Shown: positions 31,917 through 41,098, counted from the first letter of the stretch. The stretch: 46,003 bases of DNA from UBA5266 sp002411545 (GCA_028693085.1 JAQUWC010000009.1:1-46003), one strand, 5' to 3'. Notes: generated by a model from the sequence alone, not told the origin. Translations and numbers: made by a program.

Positions 31917-32348
31917 CTATTTACTTACATTTGCTGTTGCCAAAATCACTTTATGTTTTCGTTGATACATATCGTTCACACCGTTAACGGCATCAATCAC
32001 ATAAACAATATTTTGAACGGGAACACTTTTATCAGCTCTTACCACTACGGTTGCATCGGCTTGATGTTGCATGAGGCGTTCGCTAATAGCCGACGCCAAT
32101 AAACTTTCTTCAACCGCCATTAAATCTTTCCCTTCCTTGATGGCATACTCCAAATTTTCGTCGATATACACTTCGAAGTTCTGCTTAGCCATGGTTTTAC
32201 TCGTACTTTCGGGTAAGAGTAATTTAATGGCGTTCGGACTTACAAAAGTGGACGTTATCATAAAAAAGATAAGCAGTAAAAACACCAAGTCAGCCTGTGT
32301 TGACAAATTGAATTCGATGTTGCGCTTATTTTGTACTCTGATAGGCAT
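31917..32348 (-). CDS. ExbD/TolR family biopolymer transport protein
   Basis: 143 residues. One membrane helix at ~18-38 with the key acidic residue in LSTQADLVFLLLIFFMITSTF (Asp in the helix entry that carries protons). The periplasmic domain ends KHKVILATANVSK, with VVVRADKSVPVQNIVYVIDAV typical of the family. It forms the stator with the ExbB-like protein, 12 bases upstream. Confidence 0.94.
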   Translation of the reverse strand: MPIRVQNKRNIEFNLSTQADLVFLLLIFFMITSTFVSPNAIKLLLPESTSKTMAKQNFEVYIDENLEYAIKEGKDLMAVEESLLASAISERLMQHQADATVVVRADKSVPVQNIVYVIDAVNGVNDMYQRKHKVILATANVSK

Positions 32349-32360
32349 AATGTTTCTTTT

Positions 32361-33071
32361 TTAATTGACCGGTTCGTGAAGTACATCCATAAATTCGGTA
32401 GCTTTGGCTTCGAGCATTACAACTACTTGACTTACCTTCGATACCAATATATTATAACAAAGATAACCGATAATACCCACTATCAAGCCACTGGCAGTTG
32501 TGATGAGTGCTGTATAGATTCCACTGGCTAAATCGGCAATTTCAAGATTATTTCCGCTATGAGCCATATCGTTAAACGATACAATCATACCGGTAACCGT
32601 TCCTAAAAATCCCAGCATGGGAGCTATACTCGAAAGTGTGGCAACAATATTCAATCCTTTTTCCAAACGAGCTACTTCTAATTGGCCAACATTATTGATA
32701 GTCTCACTGATATCTTGAAGAGGTTTCCCCAAACGCGACAGGCCTTTTTCAATCATACGTGCCAAGGGAGTATTGGTTGATTTACATAAAGTCAAGGCTG
32801 CATCCAAACGATTGTTATGCATGAAATCTCGTATGTTATTCATAAAATTAGTGTCTTCATTCGAAGCTTTTTTGAGGTTTAAATATCTTTCCACGAATAT
32901 ATACACTATTACACCTACTGATATTAATAAAGGAATGGTTATCCATATGGTCCCCGGAGCAAACAACAGAGATAAAATGTTTAATTTTTCTTCATGAGGA
33001 ATCACGTTTTCAACGGCTTCTATCGTGCTTTCAGCTACTGCTTCTGTTTGTAAAAGTATAGATTGCAACAT
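32361..33071 (-). CDS. MotA/TolQ/ExbB family proton channel protein
   Basis: 236 residues with three membrane helices (~45-65, ~140-165, ~185-205). The channel block is typical: LNIVATLSSIAPMLGFLGTVTGMIVSFNDMA and LASGIYTALITTASGLIVGI. It forms the proton channel that drives the TonB-like protein encoded two genes downstream. First gene of the operon, promoter at 33097-33104. Confidence 0.95.
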   Translation of the reverse strand: MLQSILLQTEAVAESTIEAVENVIPHEEKLNILSLLFAPGTIWITIPLLISVGVIVYIFVERYLNLKKASNEDTNFMNNIRDFMHNNRLDAALTLCKSTNTPLARMIEKGLSRLGKPLQDISETINNVGQLEVARLEKGLNIVATLSSIAPMLGFLGTVTGMIVSFNDMAHSGNNLEIADLASGIYTALITTASGLIVGIIGYLCYNILVSKVSQVVVMLEAKATEFMDVLHEPVN

Positions 33072-33096
33072 ATGTATTTAAATTTTATTTTACCTG

Positions 33097-33104
33097 CAAA
33101 AGTA
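33097..33104 (-). promoter_or_regulatory. -7 element for the exbB-exbD-tonB-folC operon
   Basis: TACTTTTG followed by CA on the minus strand, 26 bases before the ATG at 33071. Confidence 0.6.
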
Positions 33105-33309
33105 CAACTTTTTTGCATGATGCGTCTTTCTTCACAGAGTTTTTATAACATTTAAATGTTAGTAAATGGAAAAGATCTTTTGTGAAAGAATGGGTCAAAA
33201 AAAATGAAAAAGGCAATCAAATCTTATGCTTACATTATACCATATGTTTCTTTTATCCGTTAACAAAGAATGATTGTTTACGTATAACATTTTACTTATA
33301 TTTCCATAT

Positions 33310-33636
33310 ATGATAGATTATTTTGAATTTCAAGAAGGGAGTGTTACCGTGTGTGACAAAGAAGGGATTATACTTTATATGAATCGGAAAGCCGTAAACA
33401 CCTTCGGCGATAAGGTAGGGTATAATTTATTTTCTTGCCATCCGCCTACGGCAAAAGAAAAGATAAAACAATTATTAGCCACCGGTGAAACCAATGCGTA
33501 TACCATTGAAAAGAAAGGGATAAAAAAAATCATTTATCAAACCCCATGGTATAAGGATGGAAAAATTGCCGGATTAATTGAATATTCTTTTCCCATTCCA
33601 TTCAATATGCCACATTATGTCAGAGAATCATCATGA
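33310..33636 (+). CDS. Small stand-alone PAS domain protein
   Basis: 108 residues from ATG 33310 (MIDYFEFQEG); a TTG at 33274 would add 12 hydrophobic residues but is less likely. The whole protein is one PAS fold: VTVCDKEGIILYMNRKAVNTFG, GYNLFSCHPPTAKEKIKQLL, and YQTPWYKDGKIAGLIEYSF as the last strands. No output domain, so it must act through a partner, possibly binding a small ligand or haem (Cys/His present in FSCHPP). The only gene on the plus strand here, overlapping the end of the flippase gene by 6 bases. Confidence 0.8.
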   Translation: MIDYFEFQEGSVTVCDKEGIILYMNRKAVNTFGDKVGYNLFSCHPPTAKEKIKQLLATGETNAYTIEKKGIKKIIYQTPWYKDGKIAGLIEYSFPIPFNMPHYVRESS

Positions 33637-35076
33637 CGCCTTAAATAATGACAAAACTTGTTTGATGTTGATTAAACGAGAAACGAATACAAGTACAAGT
33701 GTTGCGATTAGCATAATAATAAAATCAATTCCCCAATGAAAAGGCAATCTATAACTAATGAGATTGATAGCCATTACTCCGAATGCAAAGATGCTGAGAC
33801 GTAGTATAAATGTGCGGGAAATCTGAAATTGAAATTTCTTCATCGCAATGGCTATTTCTACCATTACAATATATGAATGAGTAACTATAGCAGCTACAGC
33901 CGAAGCCATAGCACCCCATCTCGTAATGAACAACGCATTAATGAGTATATTAATGCCGACACCCGATAGGGCTATGATATTTAATTGTTTCAAATTTCCG
34001 TTAGCTGTCAACAATGAACCGAAGATATAAGTAAGTACAATAGGGAAGATACTTAGCATCAACACTCGAAAAACAGCTGCCGATTCAGTTACGTGTTTGA
34101 CGTATAGCAAATCCATCAATTCATGATTGTATACAAAAGAGGCGCAAGCAATGATAAGTCCGTAAATGTACAATAGGATAAAAGAAGTTTTGACAATGTC
34201 GTTCACTTTTTTCTTTTGAGCTATCATATTCGAAAATAAAGGCATACATATAACCGACATTAAATAAGCCACAATAATTCCGGCATCTAACAAACGATAG
34301 GCTGAAGCATAAATGCCGGCTTGAGCTGCACCGGTTTCTAATGGCAATAAGCGTTCTATCAGCACCGTATCAACACGATTATGGATGCTGGTAAACAAAT
34401 GAAGAATGGCAAAGGGTATGCTTTTCCTTAAAATTGTTTTAAAAAACCTTAGATCGATAAAAGGTGTATGAAAAGAGGATTTATGAATAACGATAGCTAA
34501 GGCTAATAAACACGTAAATGCATAGGAAAACGTCTGAATATAAATAAACCATGTGATTTGAAAAGGCTGTGTAGTTACATTGCCCCAAAGTAAAATACCA
34601 CAAAAGACAATCATAATGACCCTGTCTATGACCGAGAGTAAACTATCGGTTTTAAAGAGCAATAATCCGGATATATTCGAACGTAAATAGAGAATAAAAG
34701 CAGCCAAAAATTGATTGATCAATAATGGTATCAGCATTTTAATTTGCAAAGAATTATACCCAATTACTATGCCTGTTATCAACATCAACATAAAGTAGAA
34801 AACAAAAAGCAATAATTTTAATGAAAAAATACGGGCAAAACTTTCTTTCAGAAAATCATTGCAACGGGCAACGCTTCGGTTATTAAAATTAGTAATGCCC
34901 ATATCAAGGGCAATATTAAAGAGGAAAGTGAAATTAAATAACGCAAAATACATACCGTAGGTTTCTGCATCAACGAGGTTTTGAACCGTTCGGTCTATAC
35001 CAAAAATCCAAAAAGGCTTGATCAGCAGATTAAGCCCTATAAGAATAATGATATTTACGATAAATTTGCGTTGCAT
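33631..35076 (-). CDS. Polysaccharide flippase (Wzx/MVF superfamily membrane protein)
   Basis: 481 residues with about 12-14 hydrophobic helices and short charged loops. Features of the oligosaccharide flippase group are INRLVDAETYGMYFALFNF-like first helix region, GITNFNNRSVARCND, IHNRVDTVLIERLLP (the recurring RVD site) and AQAGIYASAYRLLDAG. It should move lipid-linked saccharides across the inner membrane. No glycosyltransferase lies nearby, so the substrate is unknown. Confidence 0.87.
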   Translation of the reverse strand: MQRKFIVNIIILIGLNLLIKPFWIFGIDRTVQNLVDAETYGMYFALFNFTFLFNIALDMGITNFNNRSVARCNDFLKESFARIFSLKLLLFVFYFMLMLITGIVIGYNSLQIKMLIPLLINQFLAAFILYLRSNISGLLLFKTDSLLSVIDRVIMIVFCGILLWGNVTTQPFQITWFIYIQTFSYAFTCLLALAIVIHKSSFHTPFIDLRFFKTILRKSIPFAILHLFTSIHNRVDTVLIERLLPLETGAAQAGIYASAYRLLDAGIIVAYLMSVICMPLFSNMIAQKKKVNDIVKTSFILLYIYGLIIACASFVYNHELMDLLYVKHVTESAAVFRVLMLSIFPIVLTYIFGSLLTANGNLKQLNIIALSGVGINILINALFITRWGAMASAVAAIVTHSYIVMVEIAIAMKKFQFQISRTFILRLSIFAFGVMAINLISYRLPFHWGIDFIIMLIATLVLVFVSRLINIKQVLSLFKAS

Positions 35077-35134
35077 TTGTATCTAATTGTTATACTAAAC
35101 GCAGAAATGAAATAAATATGATACATGCATAAAA

Positions 35135-35162
35135 AAAAGAGATTGATTACTCAATCTCTTTT
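35135..35162 (-). terminator. Strong Rho-independent terminator
   Basis: AAAAGAGATTGA (35135-35146) pairs perfectly with TCAATCTCTTTT (35151-35162) around a 4-base loop, with A and T runs on both sides. It ends the 35183 lipoprotein transcript before the flippase gene. Confidence 0.9.
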
Positions 35163-35182
35163 TAACTCAGAGCATCGCTGCC

Positions 35183-35791
35183 TTATTCCTTTGTAAATTC
35201 AATTTCAATAAGCCAGCTTTCAAGTGAAGCATCTTCAAAATCGATAGTGATTTCAGCAGTGCTGATTTGATAATTACCACCATCTAATTTTTCGAACGTA
35301 CCGGTACCGGTAACAGCAGCTTTTCCTAAATCTATGAATTCAACATTGAAAGCATCCAATGTGAAAGCAGCACCTTGGCATACAGCTGAACCACCAACAC
35401 CATCTAATAAATCACTTACAATAATTTTATTAAACAAGGTTGTTGATTGTGTTACTGTACAGGAGTAAATTTCCGAATCAAGGTCACCGTCAATAGTTCG
35501 TTTATAACTGTATTGACCTGCCAACTTATCGGTTTTTACTTTAATTACTTTTTCTAAGGTTACATCACCTGCAGCAAAAGTGGCAGTTTGCTCTCCGGCA
35601 TGATCGTAATTGATACCAGAAACCGTAACTTCATCTTTATTGGAAGCTTCTACTCCAGCAAGAACAGCGGCATCGTTACTACCTAAATCAATCGTTATTT
35701 CTTCAGGTGTTGTGATAATGACTTCCGGTTGACAGCTATTAAAGGTTGCTAAAAATGCAACAGCTGCTAATAATAAAATACCTTTTCTCAT
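35183..35791 (-). CDS. Lipoprotein, paralogue of the one at 37496
   Basis: 202 residues. Lipoprotein signal MRKGILLLAAVAFLATFNSC. The first ~100 mature residues (EITIDLGSNDAAVLAGVEAS, VTVSGINYDHAGEQTATF, KVKTDKLAGQYSY) match the corresponding part of the lipoprotein at 37496-38173 closely; the C-terminal halves differ (here it ends SWLIEIEFTKE). The repeated segment looks like a small Ig-like beta domain of the sort seen in Bacteroidota surface lipoproteins. Function unknown. Own promoter and terminator. Confidence 0.87.
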   Translation of the reverse strand: MRKGILLLAAVAFLATFNSCQPEVIITTPEEITIDLGSNDAAVLAGVEASNKDEVTVSGINYDHAGEQTATFAAGDVTLEKVIKVKTDKLAGQYSYKRTIDGDLDSEIYSCTVTQSTTLFNKIIVSDLLDGVGGSAVCQGAAFTLDAFNVEFIDLGKAAVTGTGTFEKLDGGNYQISTAEITIDFEDASLESWLIEIEFTKE

Positions 35792-35831
35792 CTTTTTAAA
35801 TTTTAATTTTAAATTTTAATTTAACTTTGTG

Positions 35832-35839
35832 CAAAATTA
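35832..35839 (-). promoter_or_regulatory. -7 element for the 35183-35791 lipoprotein gene
   Basis: TAATTTTG followed by CAC on the minus strand, 41 bases before the ATG. The leader consists of near-repeated TTTAAATTTTAA-type sequence. Confidence 0.55.
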
Positions 35840-35982
35840 TATATTTTTTACTTACAAGACAATACAAAATATTAAAAAATTTAAGCCCTATTAAACATTG
35901 ATTTTACATTTATTAAGCATATTTTTTTGAATGAAATATTGTTTAATCGTAAAATAATTTCTAATTTGTGGCATAAAAAACC

Positions 35983-36564
35983 TTAGTCATTCGTCACAAG
36001 TAATTTTTCTATGGTTGCAGGGAAATGGATATATTCCAATTGATGCACTTTTTCGGCTATGGCTTCAGGAGTATCGCTTGGAGATAGCTCGCATCTTACT
36101 TGTAATATCATATCTCCTTTATCATATTCTTTGTTCACATAATGAATGGATATGCCTGTTTCTTTATCGTTATTTTCAGCTACAGCTTTATGCACATTCA
36201 TGCCATACATTCCTTTGCCTCCATATTTAGGTAATAAAGCAGGGTGAATATTTATTATTTTACCTTCAAAATTTTCGATGATATTTTCAGGTATTAGCCA
36301 TAAAAATCCAGCCAATACAATCAAATCAGGATTAATGGATTTCAAAAGTTTCAAGGTTTTATCCGTTTGATAAAAGGATTCTCTATCGATAAGTAATGAA
36401 GGTATTTGCAGTTGCTTTGCTCTTTCAAACACATATGCATCGCTTTTGTTACCCACCAATAAGGCAATTTCAATCCTAGTATGATTTGAAAAATAAGTAG
36501 CAATGTTTTGAAAATTTGTTCCATTACCGGATGCGAAAATAACTATTTTTTTTGATTTCATCAT
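35983..36564 (-). CDS. purN: Phosphoribosylglycinamide formyltransferase
   Basis: 193 residues, normal for PurN. IVIFASGNGTNFQNI (substrate phosphate loop), LAGFLWLIPENII, the active-site region NIHPALLPKYGGKGMYG (Asn and His), VHKAV and the loop ETGISIHYVNKEYDKGDMI (Asp). It transfers a formyl group from 10-formyl-THF to GAR in purine synthesis. Three bases downstream of a small membrane protein gene, so apparently the last gene of a three-gene operon with META-domain and membrane proteins. Confidence 0.96.
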   Translation of the reverse strand: MMKSKKIVIFASGNGTNFQNIATYFSNHTRIEIALLVGNKSDAYVFERAKQLQIPSLLIDRESFYQTDKTLKLLKSINPDLIVLAGFLWLIPENIIENFEGKIINIHPALLPKYGGKGMYGMNVHKAVAENNDKETGISIHYVNKEYDKGDMILQVRCELSPSDTPEAIAEKVHQLEYIHFPATIEKLLVTND

Positions 36565-36567
36565 GTT

Positions 36568-36915
36568 CTATTTATTACCGTTTGCTAAAAAATGCAAGGC
36601 TATAGTCGTCGGGAAAAAGTAAATTACAAAAGAAACTTCAAAGATATGTCCCTTATAATTCACTACTAAAAAATAAACCGAGAGTAAAAAAATCAATAAA
36701 GCGGATATCACACTTAAAGAAGCATTTTTTTGAAGTCCGCCAATAAAGAGCAAAAGGCCGCATAAACAATACACAAATGCAATGAGTGTTGACAAATCGA
36801 TATGTGAAAAATCAATGGATTGAAATAATAGGCCATAGTTGGCTGCCATAAAAAGGAGAATAGCTATACGTAAACTCCAATTAGCAATGAAAGACAAGGA
36901 TTTAATTGGTTTCAT
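36568..36915 (-). CDS. Small four-helix membrane protein, unknown
   Basis: 115 residues, about four membrane helices (from ~12, ~40, ~66 and ~92) joined by short loops, ending HFLANGNK. No family recognised. It overlaps the upstream META-domain gene by 14 bases and stops 3 bases before purN, which supports it being real and co-translated. Confidence 0.75.
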   Translation of the reverse strand: MKPIKSLSFIANWSLRIAILLFMAANYGLLFQSIDFSHIDLSTLIAFVYCLCGLLLFIGGLQKNASLSVISALLIFLLSVYFLVVNYKGHIFEVSFVIYFFPTTIALHFLANGNK

Positions 36916-37315
36916 GTGTTGAATTACTTTTTTTTAATACCAAAATACATGCTTTATGTTTATCGTAAAGAAAGAGTTTTTCTTTTTTTATTTTCCAAAA
37001 AACAACCGCGCTTAAGGCTTGATAGAATGTTTGTTCTATACGTTGAAAAGGATCAGGACAAAACATTTTTGTGCCTCCTATTTGCGAAAAGCTTATTTTT
37101 TTTCGATGTAATTCATAGTTCCCTAATAACTTATTACAAGAAGTAAATCCATTAATACGTTCTTTCAAAAAAATCAATACAGGAAGTTCAGTACTATCTA
37201 AAGCAAGATGTTCTCCATTGATTGTTAACACTTTCCAACTTGTTTCGGATAAATGTTTTTGTGGAAAAACACTTAGATAAAACATAAGCAGAAATAATAC
37301 GGTCATAATTCTCAT
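36902..37315 (-). CDS. META-domain (HslJ-like) secreted protein
   Basis: 137 residues. Signal peptide MRIMTVLFLLMFYLSVFPQ. META-like pattern: SWKVLTINGEHLA, GFTSCNKLLGNYELHRKKISFSQIGGTKMFCPDP, FYQALSAVVFWKI and LFLYDKHK. The two cysteines (SCN and MFC) match those of HslJ-like domains. Function in the envelope is not established; HslJ relates to novobiocin resistance in E. coli. First gene of the operon ending in purN; no clear promoter element was found. Confidence 0.8.
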   Translation of the reverse strand: MRIMTVLFLLMFYLSVFPQKHLSETSWKVLTINGEHLALDSTELPVLIFLKERINGFTSCNKLLGNYELHRKKISFSQIGGTKMFCPDPFQRIEQTFYQALSAVVFWKIKKEKLFLYDKHKACILVLKKSNSTHETN

Positions 37316-37437
37316 AAAAAACTACATTTTATTTGTAACGTTATTCGTATTATTTTATTTTTCTATAAAAGAGAATCATTCATCATCAATAGTATATTAT
37401 TTCTCTCTACTATGTTTTATCATTAAAAAAATATGCT

Positions 37438-37445
37438 TATTTTTG
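37438..37445 (+). promoter_or_regulatory. -7 element for the 37496 lipoprotein gene
   Basis: TATTTTTG followed by CAG, exact TAnnTTTG, 51 bases before the ATG at 37496. Confidence 0.6.
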
Positions 37446-37495
37446 CAGTCAGAAATTAAATACAATAATCAATCATATAATTAAATCCATTTATC

Positions 37496-38173
37496 ATGAA
37501 AAGACGAATTTTTACTTTAGTAATTATAGCTATTTTAGTAGCCTTTGCAAGTTGTGAAAAAGAACCTTCCGATAAAGATAACGTAACGTTAACGTTTTCA
37601 GATGAAATCATTATTGATTTAGGGAGTAGCGATGAGGATGTATTAGCTTTTGTAAGTGCATCAGACAATTCTACAGTCAGTGTATCGGGAATAAATTATA
37701 ACATGCCCGGAGAACATATGGCTACCTTTACTACCGGAAAGGTAAGTGAAAAAAAGGCTGTAAAAATTAAAGCGGACAAACTTGCCGGCACCTATTACAT
37801 TGCTTGGTATAGCATGGATGATCAAAAGTTAACGGGAGGAGATGATGAAGCTTGGAAAATAAAAATAACCGCCGGTGATCAATACAATCAAATTAAAATC
37901 CCTTCCACTATTTATAGTGAACAACATACTTTTTTCCCTGATTTCAATGAATTAGTGGTAAGTTTTGATGCTAAAGAAGGTGCATCCATCCCCGATTTCA
38001 GAGGTAAATTTGCGTTTATGTCAACTCCGGCAGAAGCTAATTTTTCGTTTACTGATATAGAATTTGGATTGGTAGATGGAAAATACGCCATCCAATCTTT
38101 CAAAATGGAAGCAGAAGAGCCCGGCTATACAGATTTTTATTATACTGCTAGCTTTGTAAAACAAAAAGATTAG
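37496..38173 (+). CDS. Lipoprotein, paralogue of the one at 35183
   Basis: 225 residues with lipoprotein signal MKRRIFTLVIIAILVAFASC. The N-terminal mature domain (IIIDLGSSDEDVLAFVSASD, VSVSGINYNMPGEHMATF, VKIKADKLAGTYYI) is a close relative of that in the 35183-35791 gene. The C-terminal half is different, with aromatic-rich strands and ending YYTASFVKQKD. It lies on the opposite strand from its paralogue with the purN operon between, so the duplication is dispersed rather than tandem. Function unknown; anchored in an envelope membrane. Confidence 0.87.
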   Translation: MKRRIFTLVIIAILVAFASCEKEPSDKDNVTLTFSDEIIIDLGSSDEDVLAFVSASDNSTVSVSGINYNMPGEHMATFTTGKVSEKKAVKIKADKLAGTYYIAWYSMDDQKLTGGDDEAWKIKITAGDQYNQIKIPSTIYSEQHTFFPDFNELVVSFDAKEGASIPDFRGKFAFMSTPAEANFSFTDIEFGLVDGKYAIQSFKMEAEEPGYTDFYYTASFVKQKD

Positions 38174-38206
38174 GATTTTGATAATAAAGATACGTCTATT
38201 TTAAAT

Positions 38207-38242
38207 AAAAAGCTTGAAAGCAAAAACTTCCAAGCTTTTTTT
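38207..38242. terminator. Bidirectional Rho-independent terminator
   Basis: AAAAAGCTTG (38207-38216) pairs with CAAGCTTTTT (38231-38240), flanked by A and T runs. It lies between the convergent lipoprotein gene and lon and can stop both. Confidence 0.85.
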
Positions 38243-38248
38243 GTATCA

Positions 38249-40684
38249 TTAGAATTGTAAATTAAACCTTAAGGCTTGCGTCATATCATCAAAATAATGG
38301 AATTGCAAACCTTCAATATATTTTGCATCAATTTCTTGCACATTGTTCTGATTATCGATTGGAAGTACTATGTCATGGATATTAGCTCGTTTAGCTGCTA
38401 ATATTTTCTCTTTGATTCCTCCCACAGGCGACAATTTTCCTCTTAATGTAATCTCACCCGTCATAGCAAGTCGAGGTTTGGGTTTGACTCCCGTAAACGT
38501 CGAAATTATCGCTGTCAACAAAGCAATTCCTGCCGAAGGCCCATCTTTAGGTATTGCTCCTTCAGGCACATGTATATACACATCTTTCTTTTCAAATTGC
38601 GATGGATCAATGCCAAAATCAGCAGCATGAGCTTTTACATATTCATAAGCTATGGTGGCCGATTCTTTCATCACATCTCCTAAGTTACCGGTAATGGAGA
38701 GGTTTCCTTTCCCTTCGGAAATGGCGGTTTCGATATATAAAATATCACCTCCCACCGGTGTCCAAGCCAATCCTATGGCAATGCCTACTTTGTTATGCTT
38801 TAAATCATTTTCTTTTTTATACAAAGGACTTCCTAATATTTTTTCAATATGCTCTTTACTTAATTTTTGGGTATAATTTTCGTTGCTTGCAATCAAAAAT
38901 GCCTGATGACGAATCACTTTAGCAATATTTTTTTCAAGAATCCTTACCCCTGCTTCGCGGGTATAATCGCTGATAATTTGTTGAATAACGTTATCTGAAA
39001 AATGAATTTGTTTTTTTGTTATACCATGTTCAGCAATTTGTCGAGGAATTAAATGACGCTTGGCTATTTCAATTTTCTCTTCTAATAAATAACTACTTAA
39101 ATCAATAATTTCCATTCTATCCACCAAAGCAGGATGAATATTGTTGAGAGAATTAGCTGTTGCAATAAACAAAATTTTCGATAAATCGAAGGTTGTTTCC
39201 AAGAAATTATCATAAAAAGCATTGTTTTGTTCGGGATCGAGTACTTCGAGCATGGCCGATGATGGATCTCCTTGGGGAGTAGCTCCCGAAATTTTATCGA
39301 TTTCATCTAACACAAAAATCGGGTTGGCCGATTCGGCTTTACGTATGCTTTGAATAATGCGTCCGGGCATAGCCCCTATATACGTTTTTCGGTGTCCTCG
39401 AATTTCCGATTCATCGTGCAAGCCTCCTAAGGACATTCTGATGTATTTACGACCTGTAGCACGGGCAACCGATTTACCCAAAGAAGTTTTCCCAACTCCC
39501 GGAGGTCCTACAAAACAAAGGATGGGAGCTTTCATATCCCCTTTAAGTTTTAAAACAGCCAGATATTCAACAATACGGTCTTTTATTTTTTCTAAACCAT
39601 AATGATCTTCATCCAATATTTTTCTTGCCTTGTGTAAATCGATATTGGTTTCGGTAAATTCATTCCAAGGTAAATCAACCAAGAGTTCCAAATAATTTAA
39701 ATGGACGGTAAAATCGGGCGACATCTGGTTCATACGTTCCAATTTCGCAATTTCCTTTTCAAATTGTTTTTGCGTTTTATCGTCCCATTTTTTCTTTTCC
39801 GCTTTTGCTTTTAATTCTTTAACCGTCTGATCGATGCTATTATTGCCTAACTCATCTTGAATTACTTTGAGTTGCTGATTCAACAGATATTCTTTTTGTT
39901 GTTTATCTAATTCTGTTTTGGCTTTACTTTGTATGTGTGCTTTAAGTTCTTCCATTTGAAGACACTTCAACTGCTTATGGAGAACCATTTTAGCGCGAAG
40001 CGTAATATCTGTGTTTTCTAAAATTTGTTGTTTTTCTATCACTTCAATATCTAAATTGGAAGCTATAAAATGAATAAGATAGGAAGGATGACCTATGTTC
40101 TTTAACATAAAAACAACTTCAGGAGGCATATGATTCGGAGAAAGTTTCAAGCATTTATCGGTAACATCGGTCAAAGAAGCCATTGTCGCTTTAAACTCCT
40201 TATTGGCTAATACTTTTTTATTGGAATCGTTCGTATCATAGGCTGATACTTTTGCTCTAAGATAAGGTAACTTGGCTACAATTTGTTCCATCTTAAAAAG
40301 TTTAATTCCTTGTATAATTATGGTTGTTCCCCCATCCAACATGCGATATATTTTCAAAATCCGCGACAGGGTTCCGATTTGAAAGAGATCCTCACCTTCC
40401 GGGTCTTGAATATCTTCATCTCTTTGAGTAATCACACCGATTAAGGTTTTGTTTCTATAGCTTTCATTGACCAAATCAATAGATTTTTCGCGACCAACCG
40501 TAATCGGAATCACAACGCCGGGAAACATTACCGTGTTGCGCAAAGGCAAAATAGGAATTTCTTCCGGAATCTCATATGTTTTAATTTCTTCCAAATCTGT
40601 CGGATTTAATAAAGGAATAATATCCGCTTCACCCGAAAGAATATCTTGCAGTGTATGTTCTTTGTCTAATTTTCTTCTGGTCAT
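38249..40684 (-). CDS. lon: ATP-dependent protease La (Lon)
   Basis: 811 residues, typical LonA. N-terminal substrate domain (PEEIPILPLRNTVMFPGVVIPI), AAA+ domain with Walker A GPPGVGKTSLGKS and Walker B FVLDEIDKI, and a protease domain with catalytic Ser717 in KDGPSAGIA and Lys760 in GGIKEK. It degrades misfolded and regulatory proteins in the cytoplasm. Slightly extended basic/acidic N terminus (MTRRKLDKEHTLQD), as in Bacteroidota Lon. Single gene between a terminator and tRNA-Asp. Confidence 0.98.
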   Translation of the reverse strand: MTRRKLDKEHTLQDILSGEADIIPLLNPTDLEEIKTYEIPEEIPILPLRNTVMFPGVVIPITVGREKSIDLVNESYRNKTLIGVITQRDEDIQDPEGEDLFQIGTLSRILKIYRMLDGGTTIIIQGIKLFKMEQIVAKLPYLRAKVSAYDTNDSNKKVLANKEFKATMASLTDVTDKCLKLSPNHMPPEVVFMLKNIGHPSYLIHFIASNLDIEVIEKQQILENTDITLRAKMVLHKQLKCLQMEELKAHIQSKAKTELDKQQKEYLLNQQLKVIQDELGNNSIDQTVKELKAKAEKKKWDDKTQKQFEKEIAKLERMNQMSPDFTVHLNYLELLVDLPWNEFTETNIDLHKARKILDEDHYGLEKIKDRIVEYLAVLKLKGDMKAPILCFVGPPGVGKTSLGKSVARATGRKYIRMSLGGLHDESEIRGHRKTYIGAMPGRIIQSIRKAESANPIFVLDEIDKISGATPQGDPSSAMLEVLDPEQNNAFYDNFLETTFDLSKILFIATANSLNNIHPALVDRMEIIDLSSYLLEEKIEIAKRHLIPRQIAEHGITKKQIHFSDNVIQQIISDYTREAGVRILEKNIAKVIRHQAFLIASNENYTQKLSKEHIEKILGSPLYKKENDLKHNKVGIAIGLAWTPVGGDILYIETAISEGKGNLSITGNLGDVMKESATIAYEYVKAHAADFGIDPSQFEKKDVYIHVPEGAIPKDGPSAGIALLTAIISTFTGVKPKPRLAMTGEITLRGKLSPVGGIKEKILAAKRANIHDIVLPIDNQNNVQEIDAKYIEGLQFHYFDDMTQALRFNLQF

Positions 40685-40813
40685 AATAGATTATGATTTT
40701 TGTTTCGTTAAACTTTATATAAAACCAATCTGAAAGGGCATTGTTCAATACTATGGATATTAATCAATGATTAAACTATGTGTGATCTTTTATATAAGAC
40801 GCTAATAAAACAG

Positions 40814-40841
40814 AAAAACTCTCTAAAAAGAGAGTTTTTTT
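40814..40841 (-). terminator. Terminator of tRNA-Asp
   Basis: AAAAACTCTCT (40814-40824) pairs perfectly with AGAGAGTTTTT (40829-40839) around a 4-base A loop, directly downstream of the tRNA on the minus strand. Confidence 0.88.
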
Positions 40842-40842
40842 G

Positions 40843-40917
40843 CGGTGCGGACGGGGCTCGAACCCGCGACCCCATGCGTGACAGGCATGTATTCTAACCA
40901 AACTGAACTACCGCACC
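40843..40917 (-). tRNA. tRNA-Asp (anticodon GTC)
   Basis: Acceptor GGTGCGG pairs with CCGCACC; discriminator G. Anticodon loop CTGTCAC carries GTC; T arm GCGGGTTCGAGCCCCGT. 75 bases, CCA not encoded. Confidence 0.96.
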
Positions 40918-40928
40918 ATTTAGGATTG

Positions 40929-40936
40929 CAAAAGTA
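40929..40936 (-). promoter_or_regulatory. -7 element for tRNA-Asp
   Basis: TACTTTTG followed by CAAT on the minus strand, 11 bases before the tRNA 5' end. Confidence 0.6.
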
Positions 40937-41098
40937 CAATTTTTTTTTATTAAAAACACTATTATATCTAAAATATATGATTTTTTTTGTCTTGATTGTC
41001 AACCACCTTGTTTTAACTTTGTACCCTAACTGAGATTTTATAGGCCAATAATATGAAAAGATTTATCATTCAGTGAAAAGTTCAACCATAAAAAAGTT

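Noticed and set aside
33274..33309. TTG start adding 12 residues to the PAS protein
   Set aside because: A TTG start is less likely than the in-frame ATG at 33310, and the added residues are hydrophobic and unlike the PAS fold.
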